This document shows, piece by piece, positions 1 to 5,868 of a DNA stretch of 12,454 nucleotides. The notes beneath the pieces are model-generated. The model saw nothing but the letters and a program-made list of their open reading frames with translations. It was not told the DNA's origin and did no database searches. Position numbers and translations under genes: made by a program. Origin of the DNA: an uncultured Oscillibacter sp. (lineage in GTDB: Bacteria > Bacillota > Clostridia > Oscillospirales > Oscillospiraceae); NCBI GenBank assembly GCA_910587875.1, contig CAJUOD010000070.1, forward strand, positions 1 through 12,454, given 5' to 3'. Every line of letters begins with the position of its first letter. Within the stretch, counting starts at the first letter, position 1.

Positions 1-2
1 CC

Positions 3-89
3 GTGGAGGAGGCCTGCATGGTCCACGGCATCGACGTGGAGAAGCTGCTGGCCCTGGTGAACGAAGAGGCCAACAAGAAGGCGGAGTAA
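3..89 (+). CDS. C-terminal end of a DUF1858 (hybrid-cluster-protein-associated redox disulfide) protein, partial
   Basis: Only the last 28 codons are present; the 5' part lies outside the window. The visible peptide begins VEEACMVHGIDVEKLLALVN and ends in a lysine-rich tail before TAA. This resembles the C-terminal half of DUF1858 domains, where a conserved 'E-A-x-x-x-H-G-I-D-x-x-x-L' helix follows a CxxC-type cysteine pair. That pair is not visible here, so the redox role is inferred from family knowledge. These are small proteins of about 65-80 residues, often found singly. The stop is one base before the TTG start of trmK, so the two genes are probably co-transcribed and the AAGGCGGAG at its 3' end supplies the trmK ribosome binding site. 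The family call rests on a short fragment and is moderate. Confidence 0.6.
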   Translation: MEEACMVHGIDVEKLLALVNEEANKKAE

Positions 90-90
90 C

Positions 91-789
91 TTGCGGGACT
101 TGGAACTGACGCCCCGCCTCCGTCTGCTGGCGGACTGGGTGCCCCCCGGCGCGCGGCTGGCCGATATCGGCACGGACCACGGCTACCTGCCCGTGTGGCT
201 CCGGCTCCACGGGCGCGCCGTCTCCGCCATCGCCTGTGACCTGCGGGAAAAGCCCCTGGCCCGGGCCCGGGAGACCGGAAGGACCTGGGGCGCAGACGGC
301 ATCCAGTACCGGCTGGGGAACGGCCTGGCGCCGGTTTCGCCGGAGGAGGCGGATACCGTCGTCATCGCCGGGATGGGGGGCGAGAACATCGCCTCTATCC
401 TGGCCCGGGCCCCCTGGACCGCCGATGGGAGGCACACCCTGCTGCTCCAGCCCCAGACCCGGGCGGAGGTTCTCCGGGCCTTTCTGGCGGAGAACGGCTA
501 CGCCATCCGCCGGGAGGCGCTGGTAGAGGACCGGGGCGTCTTCTACCCGGTGATGGAGGCCGGGGGAGGGGAGATGTCCCTGACCCTGGGCCAGCTCCAC
601 GGCGGGGCGGCCCTGCTCCGGGACCCGCTGGGGGACCGGTACATCATCCGGAAGATCATCCGTCTGCAAACGGCGGTGGCGGGACTCAACCGCTCCGGCG
701 GCGGGCGGGAAAAAGCGGACGCGCTGCGGGAGATCATCTCCGCGCTGCTGTCCATGAGAGAGGAGTGGCGGCGTGCCAACCGTACATGA
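91..789 (+). CDS. trmK: tRNA (adenine(22)-N(1))-methyltransferase TrmK
   Basis: TrmK uses S-adenosylmethionine to methylate N1 of adenine 22 in tRNA, in the cytoplasm. The 232-residue protein has the family's N-terminal Rossmann methyltransferase fold. The SAM-binding motif I is LADIGTDHGYLPVWL (about residues 23-37), followed by ACDLREKPL (motif II) at about 48-56, VVIAGMGGENI at about 90-100 and LLLQPQ at about 117-122. A helical C-terminal tail rich in Arg and Lys fits the tRNA-contacting coiled coil of the family. The start is TTG, chosen because the conserved 'L-x-x-R-L' N-terminus begins right there and AAGGCGGAG lies just upstream; no ATG is available in the right place. Its 3' end overlaps the NIF3 gene by 17 bases, the common trmK-NIF3 pairing of Firmicutes. 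Confidence 0.93.
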   Translation: MRDLELTPRLRLLADWVPPGARLADIGTDHGYLPVWLRLHGRAVSAIACDLREKPLARARETGRTWGADGIQYRLGNGLAPVSPEEADTVVIAGMGGENIASILARAPWTADGRHTLLLQPQTRAEVLRAFLAENGYAIRREALVEDRGVFYPVMEAGGGEMSLTLGQLHGGAALLRDPLGDRYIIRKIIRLQTAVAGLNRSGGGREKADALREIISALLSMREEWRRANRT

Positions 790-1561
790 CATTGAAAAGG
801 CGCTGTTTGAGCTGGCCCCCCGGGAGGGGACCATGGACTGGGACAACGTGGGTCACCTGCTGGGAGATCCCGCCCAGGAGGTGGAGCGCTGCATGGTGGC
901 GCTGGACATCACCCACGCCGTGGCGGAGGAGGCCATCGAGACGGGCTGTCAGCTGATTGTCTCCCACCATCCCATTATGAACTGCAAGTGGTCCCCGGTG
1001 CAGACGGTGCGGGACGACACCTTCCAGGGGAGCCTCCTGACCCGGCTGCTGCGGGCCAATGTGTCCGCCATCTGCATGCACACAAACCTGGACATTGCGG
1101 AGGGAGGCGTCAACGATGTACTGGCCCAGGCCCTGGGCATACAGGAGCCGGAGCGCTTCACCAATGAGGGCGTGGGCCGCTGCGGCTGGCGGGCGGAGCC
1201 CATGGCCCTGCCGGAGTTCGTCCGCCTCGTCTCCAAGGCGCTGGGCTGCAACGGCGTCCGGTACGCCGACGCGGGAAAGCCCGTCCACCGGGTGGCCGTG
1301 GGCGGCGGGGCCTGCGGGGAGTTCGAGGACGCCGCCATTGCCGCCGGGTGCGACACCTTCGTCACCTCAGACCTGAGCTACCACCAGTTTGTGGACGCCA
1401 AGGTCAAGGGGATCAACCTCGTCGACGCGGGGCACTTCCCCACGGAGGACCCGGTCTGCGGGAAGGTAATCACCTTTTTGTCGGAACGCTTCCCCAAATT
1501 GCAGGTCCAAAAATCCGCTTTCCATCGGGAAGCGATTCAGTATTATGTGGAAGGAGAATAA
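773..1561 (+). CDS. NIF3-like dinuclear metal centre protein (GTP cyclohydrolase I type 2 homolog)
   Basis: This is a 262-residue NIF3/DUF34 family protein, the short form lacking the roughly 100-residue insertion seen in the 370-residue Bacillus type. Metal-site motifs are visible: MDWDNVG at about 21-27, LIVSHHPIMN at about 61-70 (paired His), HTNLDIAEGG at about 103-112, and a C-terminal AGHFPTEDPV with the His and Glu that complete the dinuclear site. The biochemical role of the family is not settled; the GTP cyclohydrolase label is inherited from a few tested homologs. The start is GTG at 773, with AGAGGAG 7 bases upstream inside trmK, so the genes overlap by 17 bases and are probably translationally coupled. 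The stop is 5 bases before the yebC ATG, and its last codons carry the yebC ribosome binding site. Confidence 0.92.
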   Translation: MPTVHDIEKALFELAPREGTMDWDNVGHLLGDPAQEVERCMVALDITHAVAEEAIETGCQLIVSHHPIMNCKWSPVQTVRDDTFQGSLLTRLLRANVSAICMHTNLDIAEGGVNDVLAQALGIQEPERFTNEGVGRCGWRAEPMALPEFVRLVSKALGCNGVRYADAGKPVHRVAVGGGACGEFEDAAIAAGCDTFVTSDLSYHQFVDAKVKGINLVDAGHFPTEDPVCGKVITFLSERFPKLQVQKSAFHREAIQYYVEGE

Positions 1562-1566
1562 ACGCC

Positions 1567-2301
1567 ATGTCTGGACATTCTAAGTGGCATAATATTCAAA
1601 AAACCAAGGGCGCCGCGGACGCCAAGCGCTCCGCCGCCTTCACCAAAATCGCCCGGGAGATCATCGTCGCGGTGAAAGAGGGCGGGTCCGGGGACCCCAA
1701 CAACAACTCCCGCCTGGCCACGGTCATTGCCAAAGCCAAAGCGGTGAATATGCCCAACGACAATATCAAACGGACCATAGACAAAGCCCTGGGAGCGGGA
1801 AACACGGACAGCTATGAGGCCGTCACCTACGAGGGCTACGGCCCCGGCGGCGTGGCCGTCATTGTAGAGGCCCTGACGGACAACCGCCAGCGCACCGCGC
1901 CGGAGGTCCGCCACGCCTTTGACAAATGCAACGGCAACCTGGGGGCCATCGGCTGCGTGTCCTGGTCCTTCGACAAAAAAGGCGTGATTGTCATCGACAA
2001 CGAGGAAGGGGAACTGGACGAGGAAACCGTCATGATGGACGCCCTGGACGCCGGCGCGGCGGACTTCGAGGCCGACGGCCCCGCCCTGGAAATCACCTGC
2101 GATCCCGACGCCTTCAATGACGTGGTAAAAGCCCTGGAGGAGAAGGGGTACAGCTTCGTCAACGCCGAGGTGGAAATGGTGCCTCAGAACTACATCACAC
2201 TCAGCGGAGAGGGCGATGTGAAAAACATGCAAAAGCTCATCGACATGCTGGAAGATAACGACGACGTGCAAAACGTCTGGCACAACTGGGACAACGACTG
2301 A
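1567..2301 (+). CDS. yebC: YebC/PmpR (TACO1) family protein
   Basis: A 244-residue protein of the TACO1/YebC family, with the diagnostic N-terminus MSGHSKWHNIQKTKGAADAK, the GDPNNNSRL region near residues 40-48, the YEGYGPGGVAV motif near 88-98, and the acidic C-terminal half. Members were first called transcriptional regulators. More recent work links the family to the ribosome and to relief of stalling at proline-rich stretches, so 'regulator' should not be taken literally. The ATG at 1567 is chosen because of this invariant N-terminus and because GAAGGAG lies 10 bases upstream, inside the end of the NIF3 gene. A longer in-frame reading from 1348 is an artefact. It is the last gene of its cluster, followed by a strong hairpin terminator. 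Confidence 0.96.
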   Translation: MSGHSKWHNIQKTKGAADAKRSAAFTKIAREIIVAVKEGGSGDPNNNSRLATVIAKAKAVNMPNDNIKRTIDKALGAGNTDSYEAVTYEGYGPGGVAVIVEALTDNRQRTAPEVRHAFDKCNGNLGAIGCVSWSFDKKGVIVIDNEEGELDEETVMMDALDAGAADFEADGPALEITCDPDAFNDVVKALEEKGYSFVNAEVEMVPQNYITLSGEGDVKNMQKLIDMLEDNDDVQNVWHNWDND

Positions 2302-2310
2302 CCTACAGAA

Positions 2311-2344
2311 GCGGGACGGGCCGAAAAGGCCCGCCCCGCTTTTT
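2311..2344 (+). terminator. Rho-independent terminator after yebC
   Basis: A 12-base-pair GC-rich stem (2311-2322 with 2328-2339, one A-C mismatch) closes a GAAAA loop and is followed by TTTTT at 2340-2344. It starts 9 bases after the yebC stop and would end the DUF1858-trmK-NIF3-yebC transcript. Confidence 0.9.
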
Positions 2345-2407
2345 AGTCCACTCTATTAAACAAAAATTTTGTTTTGTGCAATTTTTATAACTATCTAAGA
2401 TCAAGAA

Positions 2408-2442
2408 CGGACCGCCGTCCCCAAGCAGGGGGCGGCGGTCCG
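2408..2442 (-). terminator. Terminator-like hairpin after the CotH gene
   Basis: A 15-base-pair inverted repeat (2408-2422 with 2428-2442, one G-U pair) around a 5-base loop lies 3 bases beyond the CotH stop on the minus strand. Downstream on that strand comes TTCTTGATCTT, an imperfect T-rich tract. The AT-rich spacer at about 2346-2407 between this hairpin and the yebC terminator contains no gene that I can see. Confidence 0.75.
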
Positions 2443-2445
2443 GTT

Positions 2446-4293
2446 TCAGTTCTTCCTGCGCCGGTAGAGAAGGGCAGCTAAAAGTCCTATCAGCAGCACG
2501 GCCATGGACGCTGCTGTCAGGAGCAGGGCGCTTCCGCCCACGGCGGGGGCCGCTTCGCCCGGGAAATCCCCGCCGGGGAAGCCGCCGCCCTCGGGCCGTT
2601 CCGGCGGGCCCTGCCGGAGGATTTCCACAGTCTGGGCCTCCATGGCGGGCAGCGCCGTGTCCTCTTGGTCCGGCGAACGCTCCGCCGGAGGCCGCGTGTC
2701 CGGCTGTCCCAGACCGCCGCCGGAAGAGGGGCCGCCAAAGCCGCCGCCCCGGTTCATGGTGCCCATGTCGGAGAGGGTGATGGCGGAGGCGTCCACCAGG
2801 GCGGAGGCGTCCGCCGCCTGTCCCTCCTCCGTGGAGGGGATACTCCCGTCCAGCTGCCCGGCAACGCTCTCCGCCCGGAGGCGGCAGAAGGCCCGCAGGG
2901 TCTCCACGCCAGTCTCGAACTCCTCGTAGGTATAAAAGCCGGTGGGGTCCTTTTCCACGTAGGGCGCGATCAGCTCCGCCGCGTGGTCAATCAGCCCGGT
3001 GATATCCACCGTATCCAGGAATTCCCGGAAGTACCGGTGATACAGCGCCGTGTACTCCTGGCTGTCAAAGATCCAGTCCACCATGGGGCGGCTGTCTCCT
3101 CCGGAGACCGGGGTGTCGATGGGAGCGTTGACCTCGCTGTCCGCGTCCCCGCCCTGGAAGGTGCCGTAGGCCAGGTTATAGTCCCAGGGGATCATGGAGA
3201 GACGGCCCTCTTCCTCGTAGAGGTAGTAATTGTGGACCATGGAGCCCGTGTAGCTGTCCCCGTTGCGGACGAAGTTGTGGACCACGAAATAGCGGAGAAC
3301 CTCGTCGGTGTCCAAAACGGTTTCCAGGTCCTCTCCCTGGCTGAGAGCTTTCAGAGAGGCGATGAGCCGGTTCTGATCCGCCTTGGAGATATCCGTTTTG
3401 GCGTTTTGGAAGATGTTGGAGTAACTGTCCGGATCATCGTCGATGTACCGGAGCTTGACGTCGTCGCTTCCCATGCCGCCGAATCCGCCGGGACCGCCTC
3501 GGAAGCCGCCCTTTCCACCGCCCGCTTCTCCCGAATCGTTTTCTCCGAATGCCAGGCCGTCCGGCAGGGAGGGGGGTGCGCCGCCCGGGAAGGTCCGGCT
3601 CTGGGCGGCGTCCTCGTCAGAATCCAGGAATTTGTCCATGTCAAACTCCCGGCCATTGCCCCGGCCGCCGCCGAAGCTCATGCTGTCCGGCTTGTAGAGC
3701 TCTCCAAAATCACTGCCGTAATTCCGCTGGAGGAAGCCGTCCTCCACGCCCTCCACCGCCAGGTAGAGCCCCCAGTCCTGTCCGTTGACCGTGATATAGA
3801 CGTAGCTGCAGAGGGGCGCGTCCACGCCGAAGGCCCCCATCATCCGGTACGTCAGGTAGTCCTTCATATAGGTGGTATCCTGGATGGTGTTGTTCAGGCT
3901 CAGCTTATCCAGGCCGTAGTAGGTTTTTCCGCTGTCGTAGTGATCGAATTCCAGCTTGAAGCTGTAGCGGTCGCTGTCCATGGCGGAGACCATGGAGAGG
4001 GAGGTGTTCCCCTTGGCCCGGATGGCGGTGTTTTGGTACGCCTCCCCGTCAATCACCACGGCGCACTGGGCGTATTCCTCGTTTTCGCAGGTCTCCAGAA
4101 AGCCCTCCCAGTCGTCCATGACGATGTCGAGGGTGTGGACCCGCTCCGTGTCAAACAGCCGGGTCTCATAGCCCATGGCTGACGCGGCGGGCCGGATGCC
4201 CAGGGCCTCGCCGTTCATGAAGACGACGGTCAGCAGCAGGCAGAGAACCAGGGCGGCGGCGCAGAGCTTATCTATGTACTTATGGGTCGACAT
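2446..4293 (-). CDS. CotH-family protein kinase, membrane-anchored, with Gly-rich insert
   Basis: A 615-residue CotH kinase-like protein. Known CotH proteins (Bacillus spore coat, Legionella) phosphorylate proteins using ATP. The N-terminal hydrophobic segment (residues 11-27) is a signal or anchor, and a second helix at 588-609 before RRRKN suggests a C-terminal anchor with the kinase domain outside the cell. Core motifs: IRAKGNTS (91-98), SFKLEF (111-116), GLYLAVEGVEDGFLQ (175-189), GELYKPD (197-203), NGDSYTG (344-350) and IPWDYN (368-373). D346 and D371 are spaced like the two catalytic Asp of B. subtilis CotH, which is my inference. A Gly-rich stretch (207-275) interrupts the domain, and a Gly/Pro-rich tail (515-585) precedes the last helix. 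GGAGGTCCTCT directly upstream of the ATG gives a clear ribosome site. It is third in the VTC-DUF4956-CotH operon, 12 bases after DUF4956. Family certain; substrate unknown. Confidence 0.92.
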   Translation of the reverse strand: MSTHKYIDKLCAAALVLCLLLTVVFMNGEALGIRPAASAMGYETRLFDTERVHTLDIVMDDWEGFLETCENEEYAQCAVVIDGEAYQNTAIRAKGNTSLSMVSAMDSDRYSFKLEFDHYDSGKTYYGLDKLSLNNTIQDTTYMKDYLTYRMMGAFGVDAPLCSYVYITVNGQDWGLYLAVEGVEDGFLQRNYGSDFGELYKPDSMSFGGGRGNGREFDMDKFLDSDEDAAQSRTFPGGAPPSLPDGLAFGENDSGEAGGGKGGFRGGPGGFGGMGSDDVKLRYIDDDPDSYSNIFQNAKTDISKADQNRLIASLKALSQGEDLETVLDTDEVLRYFVVHNFVRNGDSYTGSMVHNYYLYEEEGRLSMIPWDYNLAYGTFQGGDADSEVNAPIDTPVSGGDSRPMVDWIFDSQEYTALYHRYFREFLDTVDITGLIDHAAELIAPYVEKDPTGFYTYEEFETGVETLRAFCRLRAESVAGQLDGSIPSTEEGQAADASALVDASAITLSDMGTMNRGGGFGGPSSGGGLGQPDTRPPAERSPDQEDTALPAMEAQTVEILRQGPPERPEGGGFPGGDFPGEAAPAVGGSALLLTAASMAVLLIGLLAALLYRRRKN

Positions 4294-4305
4294 AGAGGAC
4301 CTCCT

Positions 4306-4980
4306 TTAGCCCATATAGTCCCCGTTGTAGCTCACCAGCACCGCACTGCGGACGCCGGGCAGGTCTGCCAGGGCGTTGATGAAGCCGGTGTTTTCGTCCT
4401 TCAGGCGAATCTCCAGGTTCAGCTCCACGGCGTCCTTCTGGACGGTCTTGCTCTTTACCACGCATCGCCGGGTGTTCTGTCGGAGGAATTCCGCCGCCCG
4501 GGTTTCGCTGTCCTGTCCGTCGCACTGGAGAACGGCGATATAGGGGTCGCAGCGGGACTTCCGGTTGACAAAGACCAGCAGCATGAACCCAATGACCAGA
4601 CTGCCGAACACCGCCAGCGGGATCAGTCCCGCCGCCAGGACGATGCCCACGGCGATGGCCCAAAACAGGAAGGCGATGTCCAGGGGCTCCTTGATGGCGG
4701 TGCGGAACCGGACGATGGACAGCGCGCCCACCATGCCCAGGGACAGCACTACGTTGCTGGTAACCGCCAGGATGACCATGGTGGTGATCATCGTCAGGGC
4801 CACCAGGGTCACGCCGAAGCCGGAGGAGTACATGACGCCGGTGAAAGTCTTCTTGTAAACCAGGAAGATAAACAGCCCCAGGCCGAAGGCCAGGACCAGG
4901 GCCAGAACCATGTCCAGAAGGCTGACGCTGGCGACGTTCTCCAGAAAGCTGGATTTAAAGATGTCTTGAAAAGTAGTCAT
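4306..4980 (-). CDS. DUF4956 family membrane protein
   Basis: A 224-residue DUF4956 protein of unknown function. Hydrophobic segments at about 21-42, 56-76, 80-90, 101-117 and 119-137 make four or five membrane helices, with a conserved charged stretch RFRTAIKEP (91-99) in the middle. The soluble C-terminus (about 146-224) reads as strand-helix-strand-strand-helix-strand, ending VSYNGDY, an ACT/ferredoxin-like order. The start at 4980 (MTTFQDIFKSSFLENV) is preferred to ATG 4989, because AAGGA sits only 2 bases from the latter but about 10 from the former, and relatives as I recall them begin MTTF. It lies 21 bases after the VTC gene and 12 before CotH. The linkage suggests it is the membrane partner, possibly a channel, for the VTC enzyme. 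This is inferred from context only. Confidence 0.9.
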   Translation of the reverse strand: MTTFQDIFKSSFLENVASVSLLDMVLALVLAFGLGLFIFLVYKKTFTGVMYSSGFGVTLVALTMITTMVILAVTSNVVLSLGMVGALSIVRFRTAIKEPLDIAFLFWAIAVGIVLAAGLIPLAVFGSLVIGFMLLVFVNRKSRCDPYIAVLQCDGQDSETRAAEFLRQNTRRCVVKSKTVQKDAVELNLEIRLKDENTGFINALADLPGVRSAVLVSYNGDYMG

Positions 4981-5001
4981 GATGGTCATTTCCTTTCTCG
5001 A

Positions 5002-5673
5002 TTATCCGTAAATGCGGCAGGCGGCGTATTTGGAAAAGGCGGAGGTGTGCCGCCCCGGGAGCTGCACGGCGTCCCGGATGACGTCGGGGAGGAATTCGTC
5101 CCACTTTACCTCTAGGATGCTGGGGGCGTCCCCGGCGGGGACGGTGACGGCGGCGGGGTTCAGGAAGTCCGTGGACCCCAGGCCGGTGCGGATGTCGTAA
5201 TCCAGGGTAACCCGCACGTTTCCGGCGGGGAAGACAAAGGCGTCTCGGGTGTAATCCACAATGGTCCTGGGCCGGAGGCCGTTGGACTTCATCTTCCAGT
5301 AGAGCTCCTGAACCAGGGGCCTTCCGCTGTCCGGCATCCAGTCCAGGTCCCCGTCCAGAAGGGCCTGGACCTCCTGAGCGCTGAGGAGGACGGAGCGCTT
5401 GCCGCACAGGCCGTCCCATTTGCTCTTTTTCTCCAGGCAGATGTAAGAGGCGTCGCCGCCGTAATAGCGTATTCGGAATTTCTCCCGCTTGGCCACGCCG
5501 TCGATCTTCTCCCGGAGGGCCGTGTCCCGGAGGTCGTCGAAGTACAGGCTCCGGATCTCATAGCGGCCGTTCCGCCCGTGCCCGTCCCGCCGGGCCACCG
5601 CTGAGAGGCGGGCGGTGAGGACCAGGCGGTCGGAGGCGGTGATCTCGTGCTTCCATTCGTGCCGAGGCTTCAT
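5002..5673 (-). CDS. VTC-domain (polyphosphate polymerase-like) protein
   Basis: A 223-residue protein made of a single VTC domain of the triphosphate tunnel metalloenzyme superfamily. In yeast Vtc4 this domain makes polyphosphate from ATP. Tunnel motifs are present in order: EWKHEI (6-11), RSLYFDD (41-47), KFRIRYYG (65-72), CLEKKSKWDG (79-88), RTIVDYTRDAF (136-146), RVTLDYDIR (154-162), ILEVKWDEFLPD (186-197) and SKYAACR (214-220). Candidate catalytic residues by analogy with Vtc4 are R67, R69, K82/K83, R136, R154, E188 and K215; I did not align them formally. It lacks the SPX and membrane parts of Vtc4, so the adjacent DUF4956 protein may supply the membrane part. The ATG at 5673 has AAGGAG 7 bases upstream; the longer in-frame reading to 6414 crosses the divergent gene and is spurious. 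First gene of the operon. Confidence 0.92.
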   Translation of the reverse strand: MKPRHEWKHEITASDRLVLTARLSAVARRDGHGRNGRYEIRSLYFDDLRDTALREKIDGVAKREKFRIRYYGGDASYICLEKKSKWDGLCGKRSVLLSAQEVQALLDGDLDWMPDSGRPLVQELYWKMKSNGLRPRTIVDYTRDAFVFPAGNVRVTLDYDIRTGLGSTDFLNPAAVTVPAGDAPSILEVKWDEFLPDVIRDAVQLPGRHTSAFSKYAACRIYG

Positions 5674-5868
5674 GCTGGGACTCCTTTCTCTGAAGAGGAT
5701 GGGGGCATCATACAGGAGGTTTCTTAGCCCAACCTTAAAAACTGGGAACCCGGGAAATATTTTTTTAAGCCTGGAAACGCCTGGAACCAACGGGTTTCGC
5801 CGGATTCTACCGCTGGTCGGTTGCTTTTTTCCTTGGTGTTGGTGTACACTAACGGGGAGGTGAGCCGA
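5674..5868. promoter_or_regulatory. Divergent control region between the VTC operon and the HTH regulator
   Basis: This 195-base gene-free stretch separates two outward-reading units and should hold both promoters. On the plus strand TTGCTT (5821-5826), 18 bases, TACACT (5845-5850) is a possible promoter, but it would leave almost no leader before the ribosome site at 5855-5862. On the minus strand TTGGTT (5785-5790), 17 bases, TAAAAA (5762-5767) is a weak candidate, and TATGAT (5707-5712) is a second -10 without a good -35. Tandem ten-base copies gcctggaaac/gcctggaacc lie at 5769-5788. Promoter assignments are tentative. Confidence 0.45.
5839..5852. promoter_or_regulatory. Operator-like palindrome upstream of the HTH gene
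   Basis: TTGGTGTACACTAA is a 14-base near-perfect palindrome with a perfect GTGTACAC core (5842-5849). It overlaps the possible -10 box and ends 16 bases before the regulator's ATG. The position is typical of an autoregulatory operator for an Xre-type protein. That the neighbouring protein binds it is inferred. Confidence 0.45.

Noticed and set aside
1348..1566. N-terminal extension of YebC upstream of the ATG at 1567
   Set aside because: It overlaps the NIF3 gene in another frame; the invariant MSGHSKWHNI start and its ribosome site are at 1567.
2346..2407. AT-rich gap with acaaaaattttgt as a promoter or origin element
   Set aside because: It lies between two converging terminators with no gene to drive, and no DnaA-box or iteron pattern is present.
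3441..3676. Possible DNA repeat or microsatellite in the Gly-rich part of the CotH gene
   Set aside because: The repetition is in the amino acids (Gly/Phe/Pro) with varied codons, not in exact DNA units, and the frame is intact.
2665..4182. 505-codon open frame on the plus strand opposite the CotH gene
   Set aside because: It is the antisense of a clear CotH gene, has no family motifs or ribosome site, and is rich in Val/His/Gly as expected from an antisense frame in GC-rich DNA.
4981..4989. Start of the DUF4956 gene at ATG 4989
   Set aside because: The AAGGA is only 2 bases from this ATG, too close for normal use, while ATG 4980 has workable spacing and gives the expected MTTF start.
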